Source: Pseudomonadota bacterium
GTDB lineage: Bacteria; Pseudomonadota; Alphaproteobacteria; Rhizobiales; Xanthobacteraceae
Direction of reading: 5' to 3'
Length of the DNA: 64,000 nucleotides
Assembly (NCBI GenBank): GCA_023387735.1
Contig: JAEWHP010000032.1
Location: 160,088 to 224,087 of the forward strand
Shown: positions 33,251-41,943 of the stretch, one piece after another
Numbering within the stretch: position 1 is the first letter of the stretch
Layout: each line of letters begins with the position of its first letter
The notes under the pieces: model-generated
The model's input: the letters and a program-made list of their open reading frames with translations, nothing else
Databases searched by the model: none
What the model was told of the DNA's origin: nothing
Position numbers and translations under genes: made by a program

Positions 33251-33354
33251 TTCTTCCCGGGATTCGACCCGGCGCAGGGGATCTGATATTCGCGGGCCCA
33301 TCGGCCGCAGCTTTCCGCGGTCAAATACCGCTGGAAGTAAATGGCCCTGATGCG

Positions 33355-34095
33355 ATGACCGAACTGCCCCGCGCGATGCTGATCGACATGGACGACACCA
33401 TCCTGTCGGCCTATGGCCGTCCGGAGATCGCCTGGAACAATGTCGCCGCGGAATTTGCCGCCGAATTCGGACCGTTCACGTCGCAACAGGTCGCAGGTGC
33501 GGTGCTCGATTCCGCGCGAAAATTCTGGGCGGTCGCCGGCGCCGAATGGCGAATGAAACTGGATGAGGCGCGGCGCATCACCGTCAGCAACGGGTTTGCC
33601 GCTCTTGCCGCCGACGGCCACACGCTATCAGAGGATCTTGCAGCGCGGCTCGCCAACCGCTTCACAGCTTTTCGCGAAGAGGAAATGTTCGTCTTCCCGG
33701 GCGCACATGACGCGATTGACGAATTGAAGGCGCGCGGCGTCAAGCTCGCGCTGGTCACCAACGGCGCCGCCGGCACGCAACGCGCCAAGATCGAACGCTT
33801 TGCGCTGTCGGATCGCTTCGATCACATCCAGATCGAGGGCGAGCACGGTTTCGGCAAGCCGGAAGAGCGCGCCTATTTGCACGCCATGCAGGCGCTGGGC
33901 GTCACCGCGTCGGACACCTGGATGATCGGCGACAATCTGGAATGGGAAGTGGTGGCGCCGCAGCGCCTCGGCATCCACGCGATCTGGATCGACGTGCACG
34001 GCGACGGCTTGCCAGAAGGCTCCGCCGTGAAGCCCGACCGCATCATCCGCTCGCTCACCGAATTGCTGCCGCCGCGCACTGACAGCAAAGGCTGA
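33355..34095 (+). CDS. HAD-family hydrolase
   Basis: 246 residues. Motif I is DMDDT with nucleophile Asp11 and acid Asp13; motif II is LVTNG; motif III/IV is GKPEERAYLHAM followed by WMIGDNLEWEV. The cap is helical (about 20-110). This is the layout of small phosphatases or haloacid-type hydrolases; substrate not readable. No good ribosome-binding site precedes the ATG, so the start is moderately certain. Convergent with the CCA-adding enzyme gene. Confidence 0.85.
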   Translation: MTELPRAMLIDMDDTILSAYGRPEIAWNNVAAEFAAEFGPFTSQQVAGAVLDSARKFWAVAGAEWRMKLDEARRITVSNGFAALAADGHTLSEDLAARLANRFTAFREEEMFVFPGAHDAIDELKARGVKLALVTNGAAGTQRAKIERFALSDRFDHIQIEGEHGFGKPEERAYLHAMQALGVTASDTWMIGDNLEWEVVAPQRLGIHAIWIDVHGDGLPEGSAVKPDRIIRSLTELLPPRTDSKG

Positions 34096-34140
34096 AGTTC
34101 CACGCTCGCGCTGACGCGGGTCAGTGCCGCGGTGGTACGC

Positions 34141-35397
34141 TCACAGGCGGTGGTCGCGGGTGAAACGGGCGGCGGCCTGGTCGGCGATATTGGCCAGCAC
34201 CGATGGCTCCAGCGGAAAATCCGCAGCCAGCCAGGCGTCTTCTGCCAGCGTCAGCACATGGCCGAGCGCCGGGCCTTCGGCAATGCCGCGCGAAATGAAA
34301 TCGGCGGCCTTCAACGGGAATTTCGGCGCGCTCCAGCGTTGCGGCAGGGTTGCAAGCTCGTGCCAGCGCGCAGAATCGATGCCGTCGCCTGCCCGCGCCC
34401 ACGCCAGCATCAGCCGGTCGCGATAGGAATCCGCGCCAAGCCGGTAGAGCAGCCGCCGCGCCCGCGCCTGGTCCTTGTCCGCGAACCGCCACCAGCGATG
34501 GCCCATCGAATCCAGCGCCTTCGCTTCGGCGTTGGAAAGGCGCAGGCGGGCCGCGACGCGCCGGGCGTCTTCGGTGACGGCGACCGCAAGTGCCGCGAGC
34601 CGGCGTACCGCACTCGGTGGCAGCGCCAGCGCGCGTTCCGCCGCGATCATTGCCGCAAACGTGCCGGTGTAGGTGACGCCGCCAAAAATCGACAGCAGCA
34701 GGCCGGCATCAGCCATCGCCTGCACGGCGCCCCCCGCCCCCTCCGCGACGACGAGCTTGAGCATTTCCATCCGCACGCGTTCGGCTGAGAGACTGGCCAA
34801 TCCGGCGCGCCCGGCGATGCAGGCGAGATATCCGGCGCGATCGGGTTCGCCGGTCCCATAGGCGGCATGCATGCGGAAGAAACGCAGGATGCGCAGATAA
34901 TCCTCGGCGATGCGCTGGCCGGCATCGCCGATGAAGCGCACACGACGCGCTGCGATATCCGCAAGCCCGCCGACATGGTCGTGCACGATGCCTTCGGCAT
35001 CGACGGAAAGCCCGTTGATGGTGAAGTCGCGCCGTTCGGCATCGCGGACCCAGTCGCGGCCGAACGCTACCTTGGCCTTGCGGCCAAAGGTCTCGGTGTC
35101 TTCGCGCAAGGTCGTGATCTCGAACGGATGCGCGTCGATCACGAGCGTAACGGTGCCGTGGTCGATGCCGGTGGGCACGCATTTGATGCCGGCAACCTTG
35201 GCGCGGCGGACGACCTCCTCCGGCAGCGCCGTGGTGGCGATGTCGATGTCGCCGGTCGGGATACCGAGCAGCGCGTTGCGGACCGCGCCGCCGACGACGC
35301 GGGCTTCCTCGCCTTCGCCGTTAAGCAGCGAAAGCGCGCGTGCGGCCGGACCCGACCTGAGCCAGGGCGCATCCGACAGCACGCGCGCCTCGCTCAT
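34141..35397 (-). CDS. cca: CCA tRNA nucleotidyltransferase / poly(A) polymerase-type
   Basis: 418 residues. The class II head domain holds VVGGAVRNALLG and the two metal-binding aspartates in GDIDIATT, then RRDFTINGL and the RIAEDYLRILRFFRMHA motif. It adds or repairs the 3' CCA end of tRNA; separation from poly(A) polymerase by sequence alone is not certain. It is last of four minus-strand genes joined by 4-bp overlaps (DUF1285, Nudix, DUF6111, cca). The start at 35397 overlaps the preceding stop. Confidence 0.88.
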   Translation of the reverse strand: MSEARVLSDAPWLRSGPAARALSLLNGEGEEARVVGGAVRNALLGIPTGDIDIATTALPEEVVRRAKVAGIKCVPTGIDHGTVTLVIDAHPFEITTLREDTETFGRKAKVAFGRDWVRDAERRDFTINGLSVDAEGIVHDHVGGLADIAARRVRFIGDAGQRIAEDYLRILRFFRMHAAYGTGEPDRAGYLACIAGRAGLASLSAERVRMEMLKLVVAEGAGGAVQAMADAGLLLSIFGGVTYTGTFAAMIAAERALALPPSAVRRLAALAVAVTEDARRVAARLRLSNAEAKALDSMGHRWWRFADKDQARARRLLYRLGADSYRDRLMLAWARAGDGIDSARWHELATLPQRWSAPKFPLKAADFISRGIAEGPALGHVLTLAEDAWLAADFPLEPSVLANIADQAAARFTRDHRL

Positions 35398-35657
35398 TTC
35401 TCGGCTCCGGGAATCAGCTTGCCGTTCTCGATATGGGCGGGAACGTAGGTGGAATCCGGCGGCGCGCCGGAGAAGTGCGCCAGCAGCACGAAGCTGATGA
35501 TGACCAGCAGCAGCGATCCGAACACCAGCTTGGCGATCAGATGCGCGGGCCAGGATGCGGACGTGAACACGCCGGCGCGGGTGGCGACCAGGAACAGCGC
35601 ATAGGCCACGAACGGGATCAGGAAAATCGCGAGTTCGGTCAGGACCGGACGGATCAT
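35394..35657 (-). CDS. DUF6111 family membrane protein
   Basis: 87 residues with two membrane helices (about 7-25 and 42-62), then a short C-terminal tail YVPAHIENGKLIPG. It has a 4-bp overlap with cca downstream and with the Nudix gene upstream. Family function unknown; the fixed operon position between a Nudix hydrolase and cca is common in related bacteria. Confidence 0.85.
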   Translation of the reverse strand: MIRPVLTELAIFLIPFVAYALFLVATRAGVFTSASWPAHLIAKLVFGSLLLVIISFVLLAHFSGAPPDSTYVPAHIENGKLIPGAEK

Positions 35658-36328
35658 GCGAGATAGATCCGCTCATACAATACGCGCAGGATGCCCGCGG
35701 TCGCGCCCCAGATATACCGCTCGGCAAACGGCATGGCGTAGTAGGAACGCTCCATGCCGCGAAATTCCTTCGAGTGGATCTGATGATTTTCGGGATTCAT
35801 CAGGAAGGCCAGCGGCACCTCGAAGGCATCGTCGACCTCGCCTTCATTGATCGTCAGCTTGAAGCCGGGTTTGACCCGCGCCACCGTCGGCAGGATGCGA
35901 AACCCGAATGCGGTGCCGTAGAGATCGAGATAGCCGATCGGCTCGATGAAGTCGCGGCTGAGACCTACCTCCTCCTCCGCCTCGCGCAGGGCGGCGTCGA
36001 GCGGCGAGGCGTCGGTGGCGTCGATCTTGCCGCCGGGAAAGGAAATCTGGCCGGCGTGGCTGGACAGATGCAGCGAGCGTTGCGTCAGCAGTACCGTCGG
36101 CTCGCGGTGATCGACGACAGGAATCAGCACCGCCGCCGGCCGTACCGGCTGCTCGCGCGCGATGATCTCGAGCATGCGGTCGTTGCCCTCGTCGCCGGTC
36201 TTGGGAATGATGTTGGGATCGATCAGGCCGGGTGGCACGTCAAAATTCAGCCGTGCCTGGCTCCGCGCGAAAAATTCCGCCGAGTTGACCGGAGCCGCTT
36301 CCATCTTTTTCAGTATCGGCTCGTTCAA
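35654..36328 (-). CDS. Nudix hydrolase, CoA pyrophosphatase type
   Basis: 224 residues. The Nudix box is GGKIDATDASPLDAALREAEEEVGL, preceded by LLTQRSLHLSSHAGQISFPGG, the UPF0035-like segment that marks CoA pyrophosphatases. It should cleave CoA or its oxidised forms to 3',5'-ADP and phosphopantetheine; substrate inferred. A TTG at 36328 overlaps the DUF1285 stop; an ATG at 36304 is the alternative start. Second gene of the operon. Confidence 0.88.
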   Translation of the reverse strand: MNEPILKKMEAAPVNSAEFFARSQARLNFDVPPGLIDPNIIPKTGDEGNDRMLEIIAREQPVRPAAVLIPVVDHREPTVLLTQRSLHLSSHAGQISFPGGKIDATDASPLDAALREAEEEVGLSRDFIEPIGYLDLYGTAFGFRILPTVARVKPGFKLTINEGEVDDAFEVPLAFLMNPENHQIHSKEFRGMERSYYAMPFAERYIWGATAGILRVLYERIYLA

Positions 36329-36936
36329 ACCGCGTCCCTCACCTGCTTCGCGTCCGCCATCGCAAAGAACTCACCGCCGGATTCTACACCGAACATCGGC
36401 TGACCATCGACCACCCGCTCTTCCCCCATGTCAACCAGATCGTAATAGAGCGCACGGGTTACTTTCGCCCACAGATCAGCGCGGACGTGCAGGTAGGGCG
36501 TCAGCCCGCCGTCGGCGGCCATCTCGAAGCGCAGGCGGTGTCCGGAATCGCACGGCACCCAGTCGTCGACATTGGTGCGAAAGCGCAGCAGCCGTCCGCG
36601 CTCGCCGGCCTCGTTCTGCATCTCCACGGCGAGGAACGGCGCGTCGTCGACACGGATGCCGACCTTCTCGACCGGGGTCACGAGAAAGTGCTTGCCGTCC
36701 TCGCGCTTGAGGATGGTCGAGAACAGCCGCACCAGCGCCGGCCGCCCGATCGGCGTGCCCATATAGAACCACGTACCGTCGCCGGCGATTCGCATGTCGA
36801 GATCGCCGCAGAACGGCGGATTCCACAGATGTACCGGCGGCAGTCCCTTGCCGGCCGGAGCGGCGTTGGCGGCTTGCCTCGCAGCGACGGTTAGTCCTTC
36901 GAGGCCTTCAGCGCCGTTCTGCCCTTGCTTCGCCAT
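36325..36936 (-). CDS. DUF1285 family protein
   Basis: 203 residues. The DUF1285 domain (about 30-185) includes WNPPFCGDLDMRI, GTWFYMGTPIGRPALVRLFSTIL and LVTPVEKVGI; the last is followed by AVEMQNEAGERG. Function unknown. It heads the four-gene minus-strand operon ending in cca and diverges from the MoxR operon over about 250 bp. Confidence 0.85.
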   Translation of the reverse strand: MAKQGQNGAEGLEGLTVAARQAANAAPAGKGLPPVHLWNPPFCGDLDMRIAGDGTWFYMGTPIGRPALVRLFSTILKREDGKHFLVTPVEKVGIRVDDAPFLAVEMQNEAGERGRLLRFRTNVDDWVPCDSGHRLRFEMAADGGLTPYLHVRADLWAKVTRALYYDLVDMGEERVVDGQPMFGVESGGEFFAMADAKQVRDAV

Positions 36937-37184
36937 TGTTTGCCCTGAGTGTCATCGCTGCATCTGGCACGATTGGTGCACGTATCCCGATATGTGTTCC
37001 TGACGATCTGATCCGTATTATTGCGGGTCAAGTCGCCATATCGTGATGCCGTTCATACCCCGAAATGCCGATAATGTGGGGATAGTTTAATTCAACGAAT
37101 ACATGGCCTTTGCACAGGATTAGCATGAGGCGCGTGGCATGACGACGCGATCGGCGGTGTCATGAAGCGGTCAAGGAGAAAGTC

Positions 37185-38183
37185 ATGGCGAATGCAGACG
37201 GTGTCGAGAAACTCGAGGACGCGATCGTCCGCTCGGCCGAACAGGTAGCCGAACAGATCCGTACCGCGAAAGAGGCGATCTCCACCGTCATCTTCGGCCA
37301 GGACCGGGTGATCGAGAACACGCTGGTGACGATCCTGTCCGGCGGTCATGCGTTGCTGATCGGCGTTCCCGGTCTCGCCAAGACCAAGCTGGTCGAGACG
37401 CTCGGCACCACGCTCGGGCTCGACGCCAAGCGCATCCAGTTCACGCCGGACCTGATGCCGTCGGACATTCTCGGTGCCGAGGTTCTCGACGAAAGCAATT
37501 CCGGCAAGCGCTCGTTCCGCTTCATCGCGGGCCCCGTTTTCGCGCAACTGCTGATGGCCGACGAAATCAACCGCGCCAGCCCGCGGACGCAATCGGCGCT
37601 GCTGCAAGCCATGCAGGAACAGCACATCACCGTTGCGGGCGCGCGGCACGATCTGCCGAAGCCGTTCCACGTGCTCGCCACGCAGAACCCGCTGGAACAG
37701 GAAGGCACCTACCCGCTCCCCGAAGCGCAGCTCGACCGCTTCCTGATGGAGATCGACGTCGACTATCCCGACCGCGACGCCGAACGCCGCATCCTGTTCG
37801 AGACGACCGGCGCGGAAGAGACGCTCGCCAAGGCATCGATGGATGCGGAAATCCTGATCGCGGCGCAGCGGCTGGTACGCCGCCTGCCGGTCGGCGACAG
37901 CGTCGTCGAGGCGATCCTGTCGCTGGTGCGCTCCGCGCGGCCCGACCCCGAAGGCAACGACAAGCTGATCGCCTGGGGACCGGGTCCGCGCGCCAGCCAG
38001 TCGCTGATGCTCGCCGTCCGTGCCCGCGCGTTGCTCGACGGCCGTCTCGCGCCCTCGATCGACGACGTGCTGGATCTGGCGGAACCCATTCTCAAGCATC
38101 GCATGGCGCTTACCTTCTCGGCGCGCGCGGAAGGCCGCACCATTCCCGACGTGATCAGGCAATTGAAGACGCGGATTGGTTGA
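37185..38183 (+). CDS. MoxR-family AAA+ ATPase
   Basis: 332 residues. Walker A GVPGLAKTKL at 60-69, Walker B LLMADEINRA near 125, sensor NPLEQEGTYPLPEAQLDRF. MoxR ATPases act as chaperones that mature VWA-domain partners, and the following gene encodes such a partner. AAGGAG precedes the ATG. First of four plus-strand genes (MoxR, DUF58, DUF4159, VWA-like). The stop overlaps the next ATG. Confidence 0.92.
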   Translation: MANADGVEKLEDAIVRSAEQVAEQIRTAKEAISTVIFGQDRVIENTLVTILSGGHALLIGVPGLAKTKLVETLGTTLGLDAKRIQFTPDLMPSDILGAEVLDESNSGKRSFRFIAGPVFAQLLMADEINRASPRTQSALLQAMQEQHITVAGARHDLPKPFHVLATQNPLEQEGTYPLPEAQLDRFLMEIDVDYPDRDAERRILFETTGAEETLAKASMDAEILIAAQRLVRRLPVGDSVVEAILSLVRSARPDPEGNDKLIAWGPGPRASQSLMLAVRARALLDGRLAPSIDDVLDLAEPILKHRMALTFSARAEGRTIPDVIRQLKTRIG

Positions 38184-39127
38184 TGGCCGCAGAGAGTAAG
38201 GACGCGACCAGGGAGATTTTGGCAATACGACGTGCCGATGGCGAAAGCCGAACGCTCGCCGCATCGCTGCCCCGTCTTGTGCTTGAAGCCCGCCGCATCG
38301 CCGCCAACGTCATCCACGGCCTGCACGGCAGGCGCCGCGCCGGCGCCGGCGAAAGTTTCTGGCAGTACCGCCGCTTCGTCTCGGGCGAACCGTCGCAGAA
38401 CGTCGACTGGCGCCGTTCGGCGCGCGACGATCATCTTTATGTCCGCGAGCAGGAATGGGAGGCCGCGCATACCGTGTGGGTGTGGCCGGATCGCTCGCCT
38501 TCGATGGCGTTCGCCTCGAAGACCGCGCGCGACAGCAAGCTGGAGCGCGGACTGATCGTTACTTTCGCGCTTGCCGAACTGCTGGTCGCCGGCGGAGAAC
38601 GCGTCGGCATTCCCGGCCTGATGAATCCGACCGCGAGCCGCAGCGTGATCGACAAGATGGCGCAGGCGATGCTGCACGACGATGCGGCGCGCGCCAGCCT
38701 GCCGCCCTCGTTCGTGCCGTCGCAGCTCGCCGAGATCGTGGTGCTGTCGGACTTCTGGTCGCCGATGCCGGAAATCAAGACGATGCTGGCGGGCCTGTCG
38801 GCCTCGGGCGCGCACGGCACGCTGGTCCAGATCGTCGATCCCGCCGAAGAGACCTTCCCTTACGCCGGCCGAATCGAATTCGTCGAGCCTGAAGGCGGCG
38901 GCGTCATCACCGCCGGCCGCGCCGAGAGCTGGGCCAGCGACTATGTCGCGCGCGTCGCCCGGCATCGCGATGAAATCCGCAACGAGACCAACAAGCTCGA
39001 CTGGCTGTTCTCGACCCACACCACCAGCCGCTCCGCCGCCGAACTGCTGTTGTTCCTGCATTCGGGAATGATGTCGGCCAAGGGCAACACACGCGGCGCA
39101 ACCGTCAAAGCGGGGCGCAGCGCATGA
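38183..39127 (+). CDS. DUF58 domain protein
   Basis: 314 residues. The DUF58 signature GEPSQNVDWRRSARDDHLYVREQE is at about 75-98. WPDRSPSM supplies a D-x-S-x-S metal-ion-dependent adhesion site, so the middle is VWA-like. It is the usual partner of MoxR. The ATG overlaps the MoxR stop by one base, and its own stop overlaps the next start (ATGA). Confidence 0.9.
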   Translation: MAAESKDATREILAIRRADGESRTLAASLPRLVLEARRIAANVIHGLHGRRRAGAGESFWQYRRFVSGEPSQNVDWRRSARDDHLYVREQEWEAAHTVWVWPDRSPSMAFASKTARDSKLERGLIVTFALAELLVAGGERVGIPGLMNPTASRSVIDKMAQAMLHDDAARASLPPSFVPSQLAEIVVLSDFWSPMPEIKTMLAGLSASGAHGTLVQIVDPAEETFPYAGRIEFVEPEGGGVITAGRAESWASDYVARVARHRDEIRNETNKLDWLFSTHTTSRSAAELLLFLHSGMMSAKGNTRGATVKAGRSA

Positions 39128-41940
39128 TCGCGGGTCTCCCCCTCACCTTCGCCCAGCCTCTCCTGCTGCTCGGCCTGCTGAGCCTGCCGGTCTTGTGGTG
39201 GCTGCTGCGCGTGATGCCGCCGCGGCCGCGGCGGATCGAGTTCCCGCCGACGCGGCTGTTGTTCGACATCAAGCCAAAGGAAGAAACCCCGTCGCGGACG
39301 CCATGGTGGCTGACCCTGCTGCGGCTTGCCGCCGCGGCGCTGGTGATCCTGGCCGCCGCCGGTCCGATCTGGAATCCGCAGACCGGCGTCGGCGGCAGCA
39401 ACGCGCCGCTGGTGATCCTGCTCGACGACGGCTGGAGCGCCGCCGCCAGCTGGGATACGCGCATCAAGGCCGCCGACGAACTGATCACCAATGCCGACAA
39501 CGACCGCCGCGGCGTGGCGCTGGTTCCGCTCTCCGAGCCCGCGCGCGACGTCACGCTGGTGCCGGCCGGCACCGCCCGCGTCGCGCTGCGCCAGATCGCG
39601 CCGAAACCCTGGTCGGTCGACCGCGTCGAGACGCTTGCCGCGCTCGATCGTTTCCTGAAAGCGACCGGAGACGCCGAAATCGCCTGGCTGTCCGATGGCG
39701 TCGACACCGGGCGCGGCAGTGAATTCGTCGAAGGCCTCGGCAAGACCATCGGCGACCGCAAGCTGACGGTGTTCGAGGGTGGCGCGGCCCCGACGCTGGC
39801 GCTGGTCGCCGCAGAGAATGCCGCCGCCAAGATGACGGTGAAGGTGCTGCGCACCACCGGCGGTGACGCCGCGGGGGTTGTTCGCGCCACCGACGCCAAG
39901 GGATCGCCGATCGGCGAGGCACGCTACGCCTTCGGACCGCAGGATCGCGAAACCGAGGCGGCGTTCGACCTACCGGTCGAACTGCGCAACGACATCGCGC
40001 GGCTGGATATTTCGGGCGAGCGGTCCGCCGGCGCCGCGCAATTGCTCGACAAAAGGTGGCGGCGGCGCGCCGTCGGCGTCGTCACCGGTGCGACCAGCGA
40101 TACCGCGCAGCCTCTGCTGGCCTCGACCTTCTATCTCACCCGCGCCTTGTCGCCGTTTGCCGACGTGCGGCTCGGCGACCGCGGCGCGCCGCAACAGGTC
40201 ATCGCGCAGTTCCTCGATCAGCGGCTGCCGATGATCGTGCTGGCCGATGTCGGCACGCTGTCGCCGGAAATCCGCGAGCGGCTGAATGCATGGATCGATC
40301 AGGGCGGCGTGCTGGTCCGCTTTGCCGGTCCGCGCCTGGCACAGGCTGATGACGATCTGGTGCCGGTGAAACTGCGTCGCGGCGGCCGCAGCCTCGGCGG
40401 TAGCCTCACCTGGGAGAAGCCGCAGCATCTGGCCTCGTTCGCCGCCGACGGACCGTTCGCAGGACTGGCCGTGCCGAAGGACATCACCGTGAACCGGCAG
40501 GTGCTGGCCGAACCCAACGCAGCGCTCGCGACCAGGAGCTGGGCGTCGCTGGAAGACGGTACGCCGCTGGTCACCGGCGAACATCGCGGCAAGGGAATTC
40601 TCAGCCTGTTCCATGTCGGCGCGGACTCGCCCTGGTCGGATCTGCCGATGTCGGGCAGCTTCGTCGAGATGCTGCGGCGGCTGGTCGATACATCCGGCTA
40701 TACGTCGAAACCCGGCGCGGGTGTTGCCAATGAAACGGCCAAGGTCGAGACCGTGGCGCCGCTGCGCACGCTCGACGGCTTCGGCGCGTTCGGACCACCG
40801 CCCTCGACCGCAAAACCGATGCCGGCGGACTACCGCGACCGCGCCACCCTGGACCATCCGCCGGGCTTCTACGGTCCCGCCGACGGCCCGGTCGCGGTCA
40901 ACACATTAGCTGCAGCCGATCGCATCGCCACGCTCGACACGACGCCGCTGCGCGCGCAGCGCGCCAGCTACACCAATGCCGAGCCGCGCGATCTCCGGGG
41001 TATCCTGCTCTCGACGGCGCTGGCGCTGTTCCTGATCGATGCGATCGTGATCGCGATGCTTGGCGCCGGCCTTGCCGCGCTGTGGCGGCGGCGCACCGCG
41101 ACTGCGGCGGTCATGATGGCGCTGGTCCTGTCCGCGACAGTGATCGCGCCGTCACCGACGCGCGCCGACAACAACGACACGGCGGCCATCAGCGCCGTCT
41201 CGCAGACGCGGCTCGCCTATGTCATGACCGGCAATGCCGACGTCGATTCCATCGTCAAGGCAGGCATGTCCGGATTGACGCTGTTCCTGGCGCAGCGCAC
41301 GGCGCTGGAGGCCGGCGATCCCGTCGGCATCGATCCCGCGCGCGACGAACTGGCGTTCTTCCCGCTGATCTACTGGCCGATCGTGCCGGGCGCGCCGAAG
41401 CCGCCGCAAGACGCCATCAACCGCATCGACGCCTACATGAAACAGGGCGGCACGGTGCTGTTCGATACCCGCGATGCCGTCGAGGCGCCGCCGGGCGAGA
41501 ACGGCGCGTCACAGACGCCGGGGATGCGCACGCTGCGTGAAATTCTTTCTTCGCTCGATGTGCCCGAGCTCGAGCCGGTGCCGCGCGAGCACGTGCTGAC
41601 CAAGACGTTCTACCTGCTGCGCGATTTCCCCGGCCGCTTCATCTCGGGCCAGACCTGGGTCGAGACGCTGCCGCGGGAAGAAGAGGACGACGATGCCGCC
41701 GCGCGGCCGGCGCGCGGCGGCGACGGTGTCTCGCCGATCATCATCACCTCGAACGATCTTGCCGGCGCATGGGCGATCCGCCCGGACGGCCAGCCGATGC
41801 TGCCGCTGACTCCGGGCGAACCGCGCCAGCGCGAGTTCGCTTTCCGCTCCGGCGTCAACATCGTGATGTACACGCTGACCGGCAACTACAAGGCCGACCA
41901 GGTACACGCACCGGCCCTCATCGAACGGTTAGGGCAATAA
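39124..41940 (+). CDS. BatA-type/DUF4159 membrane protein
   Basis: 938 residues. The N-terminus is a BatA-type anchor with two helices (about 8-28 and 58-80) flanking RPRRIEFPPTRLL. A degenerate VWA-like region follows (LLDDGWSAA). Another helix pair (about 625-665, then 670-690) precedes the C-terminal DUF4159 domain, with ELAFFPLIYWPI and GTVLFDTRD. The extracytoplasmic middle is long. Function unknown; the gene set resembles the Bat aerotolerance operon. It overlaps DUF58 by 4 bp. Confidence 0.85.
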   Translation: MIAGLPLTFAQPLLLLGLLSLPVLWWLLRVMPPRPRRIEFPPTRLLFDIKPKEETPSRTPWWLTLLRLAAAALVILAAAGPIWNPQTGVGGSNAPLVILLDDGWSAAASWDTRIKAADELITNADNDRRGVALVPLSEPARDVTLVPAGTARVALRQIAPKPWSVDRVETLAALDRFLKATGDAEIAWLSDGVDTGRGSEFVEGLGKTIGDRKLTVFEGGAAPTLALVAAENAAAKMTVKVLRTTGGDAAGVVRATDAKGSPIGEARYAFGPQDRETEAAFDLPVELRNDIARLDISGERSAGAAQLLDKRWRRRAVGVVTGATSDTAQPLLASTFYLTRALSPFADVRLGDRGAPQQVIAQFLDQRLPMIVLADVGTLSPEIRERLNAWIDQGGVLVRFAGPRLAQADDDLVPVKLRRGGRSLGGSLTWEKPQHLASFAADGPFAGLAVPKDITVNRQVLAEPNAALATRSWASLEDGTPLVTGEHRGKGILSLFHVGADSPWSDLPMSGSFVEMLRRLVDTSGYTSKPGAGVANETAKVETVAPLRTLDGFGAFGPPPSTAKPMPADYRDRATLDHPPGFYGPADGPVAVNTLAAADRIATLDTTPLRAQRASYTNAEPRDLRGILLSTALALFLIDAIVIAMLGAGLAALWRRRTATAAVMMALVLSATVIAPSPTRADNNDTAAISAVSQTRLAYVMTGNADVDSIVKAGMSGLTLFLAQRTALEAGDPVGIDPARDELAFFPLIYWPIVPGAPKPPQDAINRIDAYMKQGGTVLFDTRDAVEAPPGENGASQTPGMRTLREILSSLDVPELEPVPREHVLTKTFYLLRDFPGRFISGQTWVETLPREEEDDDAAARPARGGDGVSPIIITSNDLAGAWAIRPDGQPMLPLTPGEPRQREFAFRSGVNIVMYTLTGNYKADQVHAPALIERLGQ

Positions 41941-41943
41941 ACC